The position numbers were made by a program, and so were the translations under genes. Under the pieces are notes generated by a model. It was given only the letters and a program-made list of their open reading frames with translations, did no database searches and had not been told where the DNA came from. DNA of 64,000 nucleotides from Bin87 sp026710825 (GTDB taxonomy: Bacteria > Chloroflexota > Dehalococcoidia > Lucifugimonadales > UBA3495), in assembly GCA_965232815.1 (NCBI GenBank), contig OZ247427.1:496001-560000 (forward strand), in the 5' to 3' direction. Positions 41,734-49,635 of this stretch are shown piece by piece. Position 1 is the first letter of the stretch, and each line of letters starts with the position of its first letter.

Positions 41734-42276
41734 CTACGTGGCGGCGGCGGTTTCCAGAGCGGCCGCGGGCAGGTCGCGGAGGTCGGGGCCGTCCAGCTTG
41801 CGGCCCTGTACGCCCATCAGGCGCAGCGGACGTCCGGGCTTGGTGATGCTGATGCGGTCGAGGAGGTCCTGCCAGGCGGCCAGGTAGTCGCACGTGCCGC
41901 CGCCGTTGGGATCGTCTCCGCCTTCGATACTCTCGCCCGACGGCAGCTGCACCGCGATCACGGAGGCAGGGTCGGCCGCGGGCGCCAGCATCAACACCGG
42001 GAGGTCAGACTCGGTCAGGCCGGTTTGGTCCAACAGGCTGCGCACCGTGGACGAGATCCCGTGCATGCCGAAAATCACGAGGTGGGCGAAGCTGGCGTCG
42101 CGCTGTTCGAACTCTTTCCGGTACCGACGGAAGATTTCGTGGGAGCCGATGGCCTGCGGTTTTACCAGGAAAAGGGCCATCGCCGGAAACTCGCCATCGA
42201 TGATGGCAGTGTCCCGCAGGTCGTCCCGCCAACGGAGGAGCTTGTCGTGGTCGTGGTCGTCGTAGTGGTGGGACAT
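41734..42276 (-). CDS. Hypothetical protein with His/Asp-rich N-terminus
   Basis: A 180-residue protein beginning H-H-Y-D-D-H-D-H-D, a probable metal-binding stretch. The middle F-A-H-L-V-I-F-G-M-H-G-I-S-S-T-V-R-S-L-L-D is vaguely like a thioredoxin/peroxiredoxin fold, but no active-site Cys exists; the only Cys is in G-G-G-T-C-D-Y. The ATG at 42276 is chosen with GGAGG 10 bases upstream. It follows the PhnB-like gene by 6 bp and is co-transcribed with it. Function unknown. Confidence 0.65.
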   Translation of the reverse strand: MSHHYDDHDHDKLLRWRDDLRDTAIIDGEFPAMALFLVKPQAIGSHEIFRRYRKEFEQRDASFAHLVIFGMHGISSTVRSLLDQTGLTESDLPVLMLAPAADPASVIAVQLPSGESIEGGDDPNGGGTCDYLAAWQDLLDRISITKPGRPLRLMGVQGRKLDGPDLRDLPAAALETAAAT

Positions 42277-42282
42277 GATCAA

Positions 42283-42750
42283 CTAACCTCCCTGGTGCGC
42301 TTCCAACAGTTTTTGCATATCCAGCTTTTTCATGGGCAGCATCACTTCCATGACCCGGTTGGCGTTGGGGCCGTTCATCAGCCAGGCAGGGAGATCGGTC
42401 GGGATGATCTGCCACGTGACGCCGTAACGATCCTTGAGCCACCCACATTGGATCTCGGTTCCGCCAGCGGTGAGGTTATCCCACAGGTGGTCGATCTCTC
42501 CCTGGGAATCGCAGGAGACCATTAAGGAGATGGCTTCAGTGAACTCGATAGCGGGAATGCCATCAAAGGCGACAAACTGGACGCCGCCCAGCTCGAACGC
42601 CACCGTGGAGCTGCCCGCCGCCGGCCCGTCAACATAAGTTTCGCTGGAGACGATGCGCGAGTTCTGAAAGATCGAAACGTAGAACTCCGCGGCCTCGCGA
42701 GCGGTGCCGTCCAGCCAGAGGAACGGGGTGATTTTCTGTATCGCAGCCAA
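42283..42750 (-). CDS. PhnB-like VOC-fold protein
   Basis: A 155-residue protein of the vicinal-oxygen-chelate fold, PhnB/3-demethylubiquinone-methyltransferase-like group: I-T-P-F-L-W-L-D-G-T-A-R-E-A-A-E-F-Y, then G-G-V-Q-F-V-A-F-D-G-I-P, and C-G-W-L-K-D-R-Y-G-V-T-W-Q-I-I-P. The name is historical; these proteins are not methyltransferases by demonstrated activity. It heads a two-gene unit with the His-rich unknown and lies 28 bp downstream of a VOC pair. Confidence 0.88.
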   Translation of the reverse strand: MAAIQKITPFLWLDGTAREAAEFYVSIFQNSRIVSSETYVDGPAAGSSTVAFELGGVQFVAFDGIPAIEFTEAISLMVSCDSQGEIDHLWDNLTAGGTEIQCGWLKDRYGVTWQIIPTDLPAWLMNGPNANRVMEVMLPMKKLDMQKLLEAHQGG

Positions 42751-42778
42751 GACTCGACCCGATGGTCACAGATACGGG

Positions 42779-43234
42779 CTAACCGCCGGCGTCGAACTGG
42801 ACGAGGATGCCGTCCGGGTCGTACACGTAGAAACTGCTGACTTTACCCTCCGCGTTGGTCCAGACGTCCATGGGCGCGGCCAGCGGGACGCCCTGAGCGG
42901 ACAGGTTTTCGGCCAGAGCCTTCGGGTCCGTCACGCTGAATGATATGTGGCTGATCCCGACCTGGTCGAGTTTGATCGGAGAGCCGTCGGGGTTCTCGCC
43001 GGGGTGGCTGGTCATGGTGAGCGTCGGCTTTGCGCCGTCGGCGTAGGCGAGGCGGACCTGGCGGCGGGTGTTGCGGTTATGCGCGTACACATGCGGCAGG
43101 CCGCCGGTGGTGGTGTCCTGGATCACGTCGCTGACGATGGACATTCCCAATGTGTCGCAGTAGAACTTGAGGGAAACGTCGAGGTCTGTGACGCAGATGG
43201 CGATGTGAGAAACGCCGGAAGCATTCATCGGCAT
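42779..43234 (-). CDS. VOC-family protein (glyoxalase/dioxygenase-like), paralogue A
   Basis: A 151-residue protein with two beta-alpha-beta modules: G-V-S-H-I-A-I-C-V with the first metal His near residue 10, and G-I-S-H-I-S-F-S-V with the second near 90. The C-terminal strand reads Y-D-P-D-G-I-L-V-Q-F: the usual metal-ligand Glu is replaced by Gln. A shared insert (T-T-G-G-L-P-H-V-Y-A-H-N-R) is found also in paralogue B. AAGGAGG lies 6-7 bases before ATG 43234. Substrate unknown. Confidence 0.88.
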   Translation of the reverse strand: MPMNASGVSHIAICVTDLDVSLKFYCDTLGMSIVSDVIQDTTTGGLPHVYAHNRNTRRQVRLAYADGAKPTLTMTSHPGENPDGSPIKLDQVGISHISFSVTDPKALAENLSAQGVPLAAPMDVWTNAEGKVSSFYVYDPDGILVQFDAGG

Positions 43235-43304
43235 ATCGGGCCTCCTTACGGGATGGGAGGCGACGCGGTTGTCGCCCCCGAGATTGGCGCCAATCGTGTG
43301 CGGA

Positions 43305-43763
43305 TCAGCCTCCGCCGCTGTCGAACTGCACCAGGATGCCGTCGGGATCGTACACGAAGATGCTGGAAACCTCGCCGTTGGCATTGGTGAACCCGTCCAT
43401 GGGGCCGGCCAGTTCCACACCCGCCGCGATCAGTTCATCGGCCAGGGCTTTCACATCGGACACGGTGAATGAGATGTGGCTGATGCCCACCTGGTCGAGC
43501 TTGATGGGTCCGCCGTCCGCGTCGCCGCCGGGGTGGCTGGTCATCACCAGGGTTGGCACTGCGCCGTCGCCGTAGGACAGGATGGCCTGACGGCGGGTGG
43601 AGCGATCGTGAGCGTAGACGTGGGGCAGGCCGCCCGTGGAGGTGTCCTGCACGCGGTCCACGGTGACGTTCATGCCGAGGATGTCCCGATAGAATTTGAG
43701 GGATTCGTCAAGGTCGCGGACACAAACGGCGATATGCGATACGCCGGAGGAATTCATTGCCAT
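43305..43763 (-). CDS. VOC-family protein (glyoxalase/dioxygenase-like), paralogue B
   Basis: A 152-residue paralogue of the next gene downstream, sharing about two thirds of its residues, including S-G-V-S-H-I-A-V-C-V, T-G-G-L-P-H-V-Y-A-H-D-R-S-T-R-R-Q and K-L-D-Q-V-G-I-S-H-I-S-F. It too has Gln in Y-D-P-D-G-I-L-V-Q-F in place of the common metal-binding Glu. ATG 43763 has GGAGG eight bases before it. A tandem duplication is evident; the two may form one heterodimer or act on related substrates. Confidence 0.88.
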   Translation of the reverse strand: MAMNSSGVSHIAVCVRDLDESLKFYRDILGMNVTVDRVQDTSTGGLPHVYAHDRSTRRQAILSYGDGAVPTLVMTSHPGGDADGGPIKLDQVGISHISFTVSDVKALADELIAAGVELAGPMDGFTNANGEVSSIFVYDPDGILVQFDSGGG

Positions 43764-43814
43764 GATGCAGCCTCCATGGAGAAGTGTCGGTAGTATCAAT
43801 AGTTGGCCGCAATG

Positions 43815-45233
43815 CTACTGCCCACCCTCAGCGATGTCAAAGTTGCCCACCCTGCGCGCGTGGTCCGCTTCGCCCCAGCGGTCCACGCGACGCCACATGA
43901 GAGCCAACGCGCCCAACCCCAAGAACATGGCGCAGACATCGGTGACTGGGAACGACCACCAGACACCCCACACCCCCAACGCACCGGACAGGGCGAAAAC
44001 CCAGATCAGCAGGACAATCACGCGCTGCGTAACGGTAAGGGCCACCGACGGCCACGCTTTGCCCAATGCCTGAAACGCCACGGAGCCCACAAATTCGATC
44101 CCCACTACGGGCAACGCGATCAGCACCACTCGCAATGCGTCGGCAGCCTCGGGCGGGAGCGCGTGCGCTTCAGAGAAAAGGGAGATGATCAGCCCCGATA
44201 TTGGCAGCAGCACGGCAATCATCAGCGCGCCGGCGACGGTGGCTGCCAGGCAGCTCTGCCAGATCGCCTCACGGATGCGGTCGTAATTCCTGGCCCCGTA
44301 GTTGTACGCCGCCAACGGGAGATAGGCCAAAGCGATGCCGATGAAAGGCGCCAGCGCAAACTCCAGCACCGCATTGACGACGCCAAACAAGGCAATGTAC
44401 CCGTCGCCGCCGGCATATTGGCTCAGTATGTTGTTGATCACCACGACGACTATGGAACGGGCGCCCTCGATAATGAAAATGGGCAGGCCCAACGCGACGA
44501 TTTCGCGCATCAGCCCAAGCCGCGGTAGCAATGCGTCGAGGTTGATGCTGAGGGCGCTGCGGCCCGAGAGGTAGAACCACGCGGTGTAGAGGACCGCCAA
44601 CCCCTGGGCGAGGACGGTGGCCGCGGCGGCGCCGGTGATTCCCCACCCGAACACCAGGATGAACAGGGCGTCCAGAACCACGTTGGAAATTGCGCCGCCG
44701 GCCAGAACGATCATTGCCGTACCGGGACGACCTTCTGCCATGAATAGATTGTTGGCCATGATCGCCAGCATGGTTAGGAAACCGCCCGGCAGGATGATCA
44801 CCAGGTACTCCCGTGCGTACGGAGCGGTGTCGGGCGACGTGCCCATGAACACCGTCAGTTCGTCCAGAAACAGCAGTCCCGCCGCGGTGAGCGCCACATA
44901 GACGGGCGCGAGGATCGTCAGCGAGGAGCCGATCACGCGTGATGCCTGCCGGGTGTCTCGGGCTCCCAGGGAGCGGGACACCACGGACATGCCGCCCAAA
45001 CCGGGCAGCAGGCCAACCGCGACCGCCGCGATCTGGGCTGGAAACGCCGCCGACAAACCGCTCAATGCGTCCACGCCGATGACATTTCCGACGAATGCCC
45101 GGTCAACAATGCTGTACAGGGCCATGACGACGATCGCCAACATCGGCGGCAACGACATTTGCAGCAACAGGAACCACATGGGCGCGGTGCCCATGGTGTC
45201 GGCGCGCAGTGTTCGAGGTCGAGGTTCGCTCAT
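43815..45233 (-). CDS. MATE-family multidrug/cation exporter
   Basis: A 472-residue integral membrane protein with about 12 hydrophobic segments. The MATE pattern P-x-M-L-A-I-V-V-M-A-L-Y-S-I-V-D-R-A-F-V-G begins at about residue 29, with A-A-F-P-A-Q-I and a repeat of this layout in the second half (G-L-P-I-F-I-I-E-G-A). It exports cationic compounds in exchange for Na+ or H+. It lies 51 bp upstream of VOC B on the same strand and could be transcribed with it. Confidence 0.92.
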   Translation of the reverse strand: MSEPRPRTLRADTMGTAPMWFLLLQMSLPPMLAIVVMALYSIVDRAFVGNVIGVDALSGLSAAFPAQIAAVAVGLLPGLGGMSVVSRSLGARDTRQASRVIGSSLTILAPVYVALTAAGLLFLDELTVFMGTSPDTAPYAREYLVIILPGGFLTMLAIMANNLFMAEGRPGTAMIVLAGGAISNVVLDALFILVFGWGITGAAAATVLAQGLAVLYTAWFYLSGRSALSINLDALLPRLGLMREIVALGLPIFIIEGARSIVVVVINNILSQYAGGDGYIALFGVVNAVLEFALAPFIGIALAYLPLAAYNYGARNYDRIREAIWQSCLAATVAGALMIAVLLPISGLIISLFSEAHALPPEAADALRVVLIALPVVGIEFVGSVAFQALGKAWPSVALTVTQRVIVLLIWVFALSGALGVWGVWWSFPVTDVCAMFLGLGALALMWRRVDRWGEADHARRVGNFDIAEGGQ

Positions 45234-45425
45234 CGTTCTGGCAGTGTCAGACGGAGAATGATTGGGAGAAATCGTGCGTCGATGATACGCCCCGAGCCTC
45301 CACGAGGCGTCAGCGGAGCATGCACAATTGGGTCAGATGAACGGAAAACGTTGGCATGGGTCAGACAGGACCAGCGTCGTGCAGAGCACGGGGGCCACTG
45401 GGAAATGAGGCCGTCAATATTCGCG

Positions 45426-45454
45426 TTGACTGGGGGGCCGGCGTAGGGCAAAAT
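45426..45454 (+). promoter_or_regulatory. Predicted promoter of sucC, nearly leaderless
   Basis: TTGACT (45426-45431) and CAAAAT (45449-45454) are exactly 17 bp apart. The start point would be near 45461-45465, at or just before the sucC ATG. An in-frame ATG at 45453 lies inside the -10 and so cannot be the start. Confidence 0.55.
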
Positions 45455-45464
45455 GGACGGCGCA

Positions 45465-46631
45465 ATGAAATTGCATGAATATCAAGCCAAGCAAATTTTC
45501 TCCAACTACGGTATTCCAATTCCCAATGGGACGGTAGCCCGTACCTCCGCCGAGGCGGCGGAAGCCGTTGCATCGTTCGGGGGCCGTGGGGTCGTCAAAG
45601 CGCAGGTTCACGCTGGCGGGCGGGGTTTGGCCGGCGGCGTCAAAGTGGTCGGCTCTCCCCAGGATGGTTCGGAGTTTGCCGGCGGCCTGTTGGGCTCGCA
45701 CCTGGTAACTCACCAGACCGACGCGAACGGCGTGCCGGTGGATCAGGTGCTGGTGGAGGAACTGGCGGACATTGCCACGGAAATGTACGTGGCGATCACG
45801 ATGGACCGCAACCACCGGGGCCCCGTACTCATCGCCAGCGCGGCGGGTGGCATGTCAATCGAGGAAGTCGCCGCCACCAATCCCGATGCCATCGTCACCG
45901 AAGTGGTGGAGCCGGGACTAGGCCTGATGCCGTTCCAGTGTCGCCGGGTTGCAGCCCGCCTGGGCATGTCCGGGGCCACGGCGCGTCAAGGGGCGGATGT
46001 GATCAGCGCGCTGTATCGGATCTTCGCAGACAACGACTGCTCGCTGGTGGAGGTCAATCCCCTGATCGTTACCGGGGAAGGCGGGGTGGTGGCGCTGGAC
46101 GCCAAGATGGACGTGGAAGATGATGCGTTGTTCCGCCATTCCGACTTGCGCGAGTTGCGGGACCGGAGCCAGGAGGACCAACTGGAAGCGCGCGCCGCAG
46201 ACGACGACATCGCGTACGTGAGCCTGGACGGCAGCGTCGGGTGCCTGGTAAATGGCGCCGGGCTGGCGATGGCGACGCTGGACGTGGCCAACGCGGCGGG
46301 CGCGGCGCCGGCCAATTTCCTGGACGTGGGCGGCGGCGCGACGGAAGAGAAAGTTGCGACCGCGGTGGGCATCATCCTGTCGGACCCGAAGGTGGACCGG
46401 GTGCTGGTCAACATATTCGGCGGCATACTCAGGTGCGATGTGGCCGCGCGGGGGATCGTCATGGCCTACGAAGAACAACAGGCCACGCAGTCCCTGGTGG
46501 TGAGGATGCTGGGCACCAACCTGGTTGAGGGCAAGGAAATCCTCGCTCAATCCACCCTCAACGTCACGTTCACCGACACCCTGACGGAAGCCGCGGCGGC
46601 ATTGTCGACAAGCGCCGGCGGGAGAGGCTGA
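45465..46631 (+). CDS. sucC: Succinate-CoA ligase, beta subunit
   Basis: ATP-grasp subunit of the TCA-cycle enzyme joining succinyl-CoA hydrolysis to NTP formation. About 388 residues starting M-K-L-H-E-Y-Q-A-K, the family N-terminus. Seen are V-K-A-Q-V-H-A-G-G-R-G, the metal-binding E-V-N-P-L-I-V, D-A-K-M-D, and C-terminal F-L-D-V-G-G-G-A and N-I-F-G-G-I-L-R-C-D. sucD begins 6 bp later. The ATG at 45465 is chosen by homology and promoter position. Confidence 0.96.
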   Translation: MKLHEYQAKQIFSNYGIPIPNGTVARTSAEAAEAVASFGGRGVVKAQVHAGGRGLAGGVKVVGSPQDGSEFAGGLLGSHLVTHQTDANGVPVDQVLVEELADIATEMYVAITMDRNHRGPVLIASAAGGMSIEEVAATNPDAIVTEVVEPGLGLMPFQCRRVAARLGMSGATARQGADVISALYRIFADNDCSLVEVNPLIVTGEGGVVALDAKMDVEDDALFRHSDLRELRDRSQEDQLEARAADDDIAYVSLDGSVGCLVNGAGLAMATLDVANAAGAAPANFLDVGGGATEEKVATAVGIILSDPKVDRVLVNIFGGILRCDVAARGIVMAYEEQQATQSLVVRMLGTNLVEGKEILAQSTLNVTFTDTLTEAAAALSTSAGGRG

Positions 46632-46637
46632 CGACGT

Positions 46638-47534
46638 ATGGGCATCCTGCTGAACGAACAGTCCCGCATTCTGGTTCAGGGCATCACGGGCCGCGAAGGA
46701 AGCTTCCATGCTCGGGCGTGCAAGGAATACGGCACGCAGTTGGTGGCCGGCGTAACGCCGGGACGCGGCGGCCAGATGTTTGACGACGTGGTGCCGGTCT
46801 TCGACTCGGTCGGACAGGCGGTGGAGGAGACCCAGGCCAACGTATCCCTGATATTCGTACCCCCGCCGTTCGCGGCGGACGCGATCGCCGAATCGGTCGA
46901 CGCGGGCATGCCCCTGATCGCGTGCATCACTGAGGGCATACCCGTGCAGGACATGGTGGGCGTTTACCGCTACGTGATGGCCAACGGCGTGCGCCTGATC
47001 GGGCCCAATTGTCCGGGCATGATCAACCCCGGCGCGCGGTGCAAGGTAGGAATCATGCCAGGGAACATTCACCTGCCCGGCAGGGTGGGTGTGGTTTCGC
47101 GGAGCGGGACGTTGACATACGAGGCCGTCGGGCAACTGACCGACCTGGGAATCGGGCAGTCGTCGTGCGTGGGCATCGGCGGAGACCCGATCATCGGAAC
47201 CAGCTTCGTTGACGTCCTGAAGCTGTACAACGAAGACCCTGACACCGACATGGTGGTGTTTATCGGCGAGATCGGTGGGACGATGGAACAGGAAGCGGCC
47301 GAGTACATCGGGTCGTCGGAGTTCAACAAGCCGATCTGCACGCTCATCGTGGGCGCCACTGCGCCGTCAGGCAAGCGCATGGGCCACGCGGGCGCTATAA
47401 TCACCGGCGAAAGCGCGACGGCGGAATCGAAAACGCGGGCGCTGGAAGCCGCGGGCGCAAACATCATCCCCACGCCGGCGGACATAGGTATCACCGCTCA
47501 GCAAACGCTGCGAGAGGCGGGATTGGCCGGTTAG
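46638..47534 (+). CDS. sucD: Succinate-CoA ligase, alpha subunit
   Basis: CoA-binding subunit carrying the phospho-histidine. 298 residues. Seen are the CoA site V-Q-G-I-T-G-R-E-G-S-F-H, I-T-E-G-I-P-V-Q-D-M, G-P-N-C-P-G-M-I-N-P, G-V-V-S-R-S-G-T-L-T-Y-E, and the active His in G-H-A-G-A-I. It ends the two-gene sucCD operon, with a hairpin terminator 40 bp later. Confidence 0.97.
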   Translation: MGILLNEQSRILVQGITGREGSFHARACKEYGTQLVAGVTPGRGGQMFDDVVPVFDSVGQAVEETQANVSLIFVPPPFAADAIAESVDAGMPLIACITEGIPVQDMVGVYRYVMANGVRLIGPNCPGMINPGARCKVGIMPGNIHLPGRVGVVSRSGTLTYEAVGQLTDLGIGQSSCVGIGGDPIIGTSFVDVLKLYNEDPDTDMVVFIGEIGGTMEQEAAEYIGSSEFNKPICTLIVGATAPSGKRMGHAGAIITGESATAESKTRALEAAGANIIPTPADIGITAQQTLREAGLAG

Positions 47535-47573
47535 CTCCACCCACCTCGATCGATCGCCCGCGCGCGAGAAAGC

Positions 47574-47604
47574 CGGCCCGCTTCAAATGCGGGCCGTTTC
47601 TTTG
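47574..47604. terminator. Bidirectional terminator between sucD and the efflux operon
   Basis: An 8-bp stem CGGCCCGC/GCGGGCCG around TTCAAAT is flanked by TTTCTTT on one side and AAAG on the other. It lies between the convergent sucD and RND-adaptor genes. Confidence 0.8.
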
Positions 47605-47605
47605 C

Positions 47606-49591
47606 CTACTGACCTTGATTCTGCTGACCGGGGCCTCCCGGCTGGGCGTTGGGCCTGTCAGCCGGCGCTCCGTCCGGCCTCCCCTGCTGCCCGGAACCAT
47701 CGGGTTGTCTGTCTCGCCTGGGGGGAGCAGTACCCGCATTACCCACGATGACGTTGGTGGACACCAGCCCGGGATTGGGTGGGATCTGGACATCGTCAGG
47801 GACGACGACGCTGAAATCGACCGGGAAACTGATCACACCGCGTTCGGTCCGGGCGTCCTGACTGACCGACTCCACGGTCGCATCGAGTGTCACCCCGGGC
47901 AACGCCGCGACGGTGATTTTTGCGGTGGTGCCCACGGTGATGCGCTCGATATAGTTGGTCTCAACCAGACCTCGAACCATAACGTCTGTGGGGTCTACCA
48001 ATTGAATCACGCGAGCATCGACCCTGACCGCGTCCCCGGCTTCGATGGTCACCAGACGCACCACGCCATCGAACGGCGCGAGGATGACGGTATCGCTCAG
48101 ATCGCCCTGAATGTCCGCATAATCCACCAGCGCATCGGCTACGTTGGCCTGGGCCAGGGCTATGTCCGCCGATTCAGGGCCGGCGGAGAGGTTGTCGCGC
48201 GTTTCACGGGCAGTGGTCACAGCCTGGTTGAGCGCGGCGACCGTGGCGATGTCGGGCCCTTCCTCGAGGCGCGCCAGTCGGATATGCGCCGATTCCAATG
48301 AGACCCTGGCGCTGTCCACGGTGGTTTCCAATCGCGCCAGTTCGATCTGGTCCACACCCTGTTCCACCTCGGCCAGATCCCGTTCGGCGGTGTTGAGTCG
48401 CTCCTGGGAGACGAGAACGTTGGCTTCCAGCCGCGTAAGTTCCTCCGGGTCAGGTCCCCCCACCGAATCGGCCAGTTGCCGGTTGAGGTTGCTGAGAGTG
48501 GCTTCCAGTTCCCCGATACTGGTCTGGATGGCCGTACGGTCGAGTTCCTTGGGGCCGGCGCTGAGTTCCGCGATCTCGCGCTGCCAGGTTTCCACCGACC
48601 GTTGCGCGGTATCCACCGCGGCCTGGAGGGCGTTCAGTTGGACAACATCGAAATTCTGCCCGTCGGTCAGTTGATGAAATTCCTCATTGACGATTTTCAC
48701 GTAGAAATCATCGAGCTTGTCCTGGGCATTGTCGAGACGGGTCTCGGATTGAGCGAGGTTTTGCCGGGCATTCGAAAGCCGGTCGGCATGATCCGTGTCG
48801 AAGTCGCGCAGGGCCTCCTGGGAGTTGTCGATGTCGATTTGAGTTCGAGAAACTCTGTTCTGGAGCTTGCTGACCGCCTCATAATGCAACGGAACGAAAT
48901 CCTCGACGGCCTCCTGGGAGTCGTCAAGATCGGTGCGCGCCTTGGCTCGCGCTGCCAAGGCTTTCGCAAACTGCTCGCCATGCGCGTCGGCAAAATCCCT
49001 TACGGCATCCTCAGCACGGTCGAGAATCGCTTCGGCGTCCGCCACGCGCTGGATGGCCGAACTCAATGCAACGTCGTGCTCGAGCTGGTAGTCCTCCAAG
49101 GCGTCGTTGGCCTGTTCCAGAGCGACTTCGGCCTGCGCCAGGGCGTTTTCCGCCCGCGCCCGGACCAACGGGTCATCAGATTGAAGGCCCAAGACCCGAG
49201 CCAGCTCGTCCTGGGTTTGCTCCACTTTGAACTCTGCGAGGGCTTCCGCGTGCTGCAGGTTGGTGGAAATTTCAGCGTCCAGCGTGGCGAGAACGTCGCC
49301 GGCGGATACCTGATCGCCCACCGCGACATTTACCGAACCCACCTCACCGGCTAGGCGAAAAGACAGGTCGGCCCGTTTATTGAATACCAGCTCGCTGCGC
49401 ACCCGGAATTCGCTGGGTGCAGCATCCGTTTGCGCTCCCGCGCCCGGAGAGCTCTCGGACTCCTCGGTGGTATCGGCGCTGGCGCCGCAGCCGATCCAGG
49501 CCGCGGCAGACAGGATCACCAGAACCAACGGAACGGCGGCAGCCGGGAAACGCAATCGCGACCAGGGTGAAACGAGGGTGAACTTCGACAT
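47606..49591 (-). CDS. RND-type efflux adaptor with very long coiled coil
   Basis: A 661-residue membrane-fusion protein, far longer than typical adaptors (350-450). An N-terminal signal ends at a possible lipobox (W-I-G-C, Cys35). The first lipoyl half-motif (V-G-D-Q-V-S-A-G-D-V-L-A-T-L-D) is near 91-105, then a helical stretch runs to about 475, then the second half (I-L-A-P-F-D-G-V-V-R-L-V) with beta-barrel, and a Pro/Gly/Gln-rich tail. Five 32-residue repeats lie in the coil. ATG 49591 has GGAG 5-6 bases upstream. It follows the pump gene, the reverse of the usual order. Confidence 0.9.
   Translation of the reverse strand: MSKFTLVSPWSRLRFPAAAVPLVLVILSAAAWIGCGASADTTEESESSPGAGAQTDAAPSEFRVRSELVFNKRADLSFRLAGEVGSVNVAVGDQVSAGDVLATLDAEISTNLQHAEALAEFKVEQTQDELARVLGLQSDDPLVRARAENALAQAEVALEQANDALEDYQLEHDVALSSAIQRVADAEAILDRAEDAVRDFADAHGEQFAKALAARAKARTDLDDSQEAVEDFVPLHYEAVSKLQNRVSRTQIDIDNSQEALRDFDTDHADRLSNARQNLAQSETRLDNAQDKLDDFYVKIVNEEFHQLTDGQNFDVVQLNALQAAVDTAQRSVETWQREIAELSAGPKELDRTAIQTSIGELEATLSNLNRQLADSVGGPDPEELTRLEANVLVSQERLNTAERDLAEVEQGVDQIELARLETTVDSARVSLESAHIRLARLEEGPDIATVAALNQAVTTARETRDNLSAGPESADIALAQANVADALVDYADIQGDLSDTVILAPFDGVVRLVTIEAGDAVRVDARVIQLVDPTDVMVRGLVETNYIERITVGTTAKITVAALPGVTLDATVESVSQDARTERGVISFPVDFSVVVPDDVQIPPNPGLVSTNVIVGNAGTAPPRRDRQPDGSGQQGRPDGAPADRPNAQPGGPGQQNQGQ
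48704..49183 (-). repeat. Five 32-residue repeats inside the adaptor coiled coil
   Basis: Numbered from ATG 49591, an (L/V)-x-D-(F/Y) mark recurs at Tyr168, Phe200, Phe232, Phe264 and Phe296, exactly 32 residues apart. The four last units are preceded by x-L/I-D-x-(A/S)-(E/Q)-(D/E)-x-(V/L), for example D-L-D-D-S-Q-E-A-V-E-D-F and D-I-D-N-S-Q-E-A-L-R-D-F. Confidence 0.85.
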
Positions 49592-49635
49592 AAGCACTCC
49601 GGAGACCCGCTTGAGGTCCAGTGATCAACCAACAA

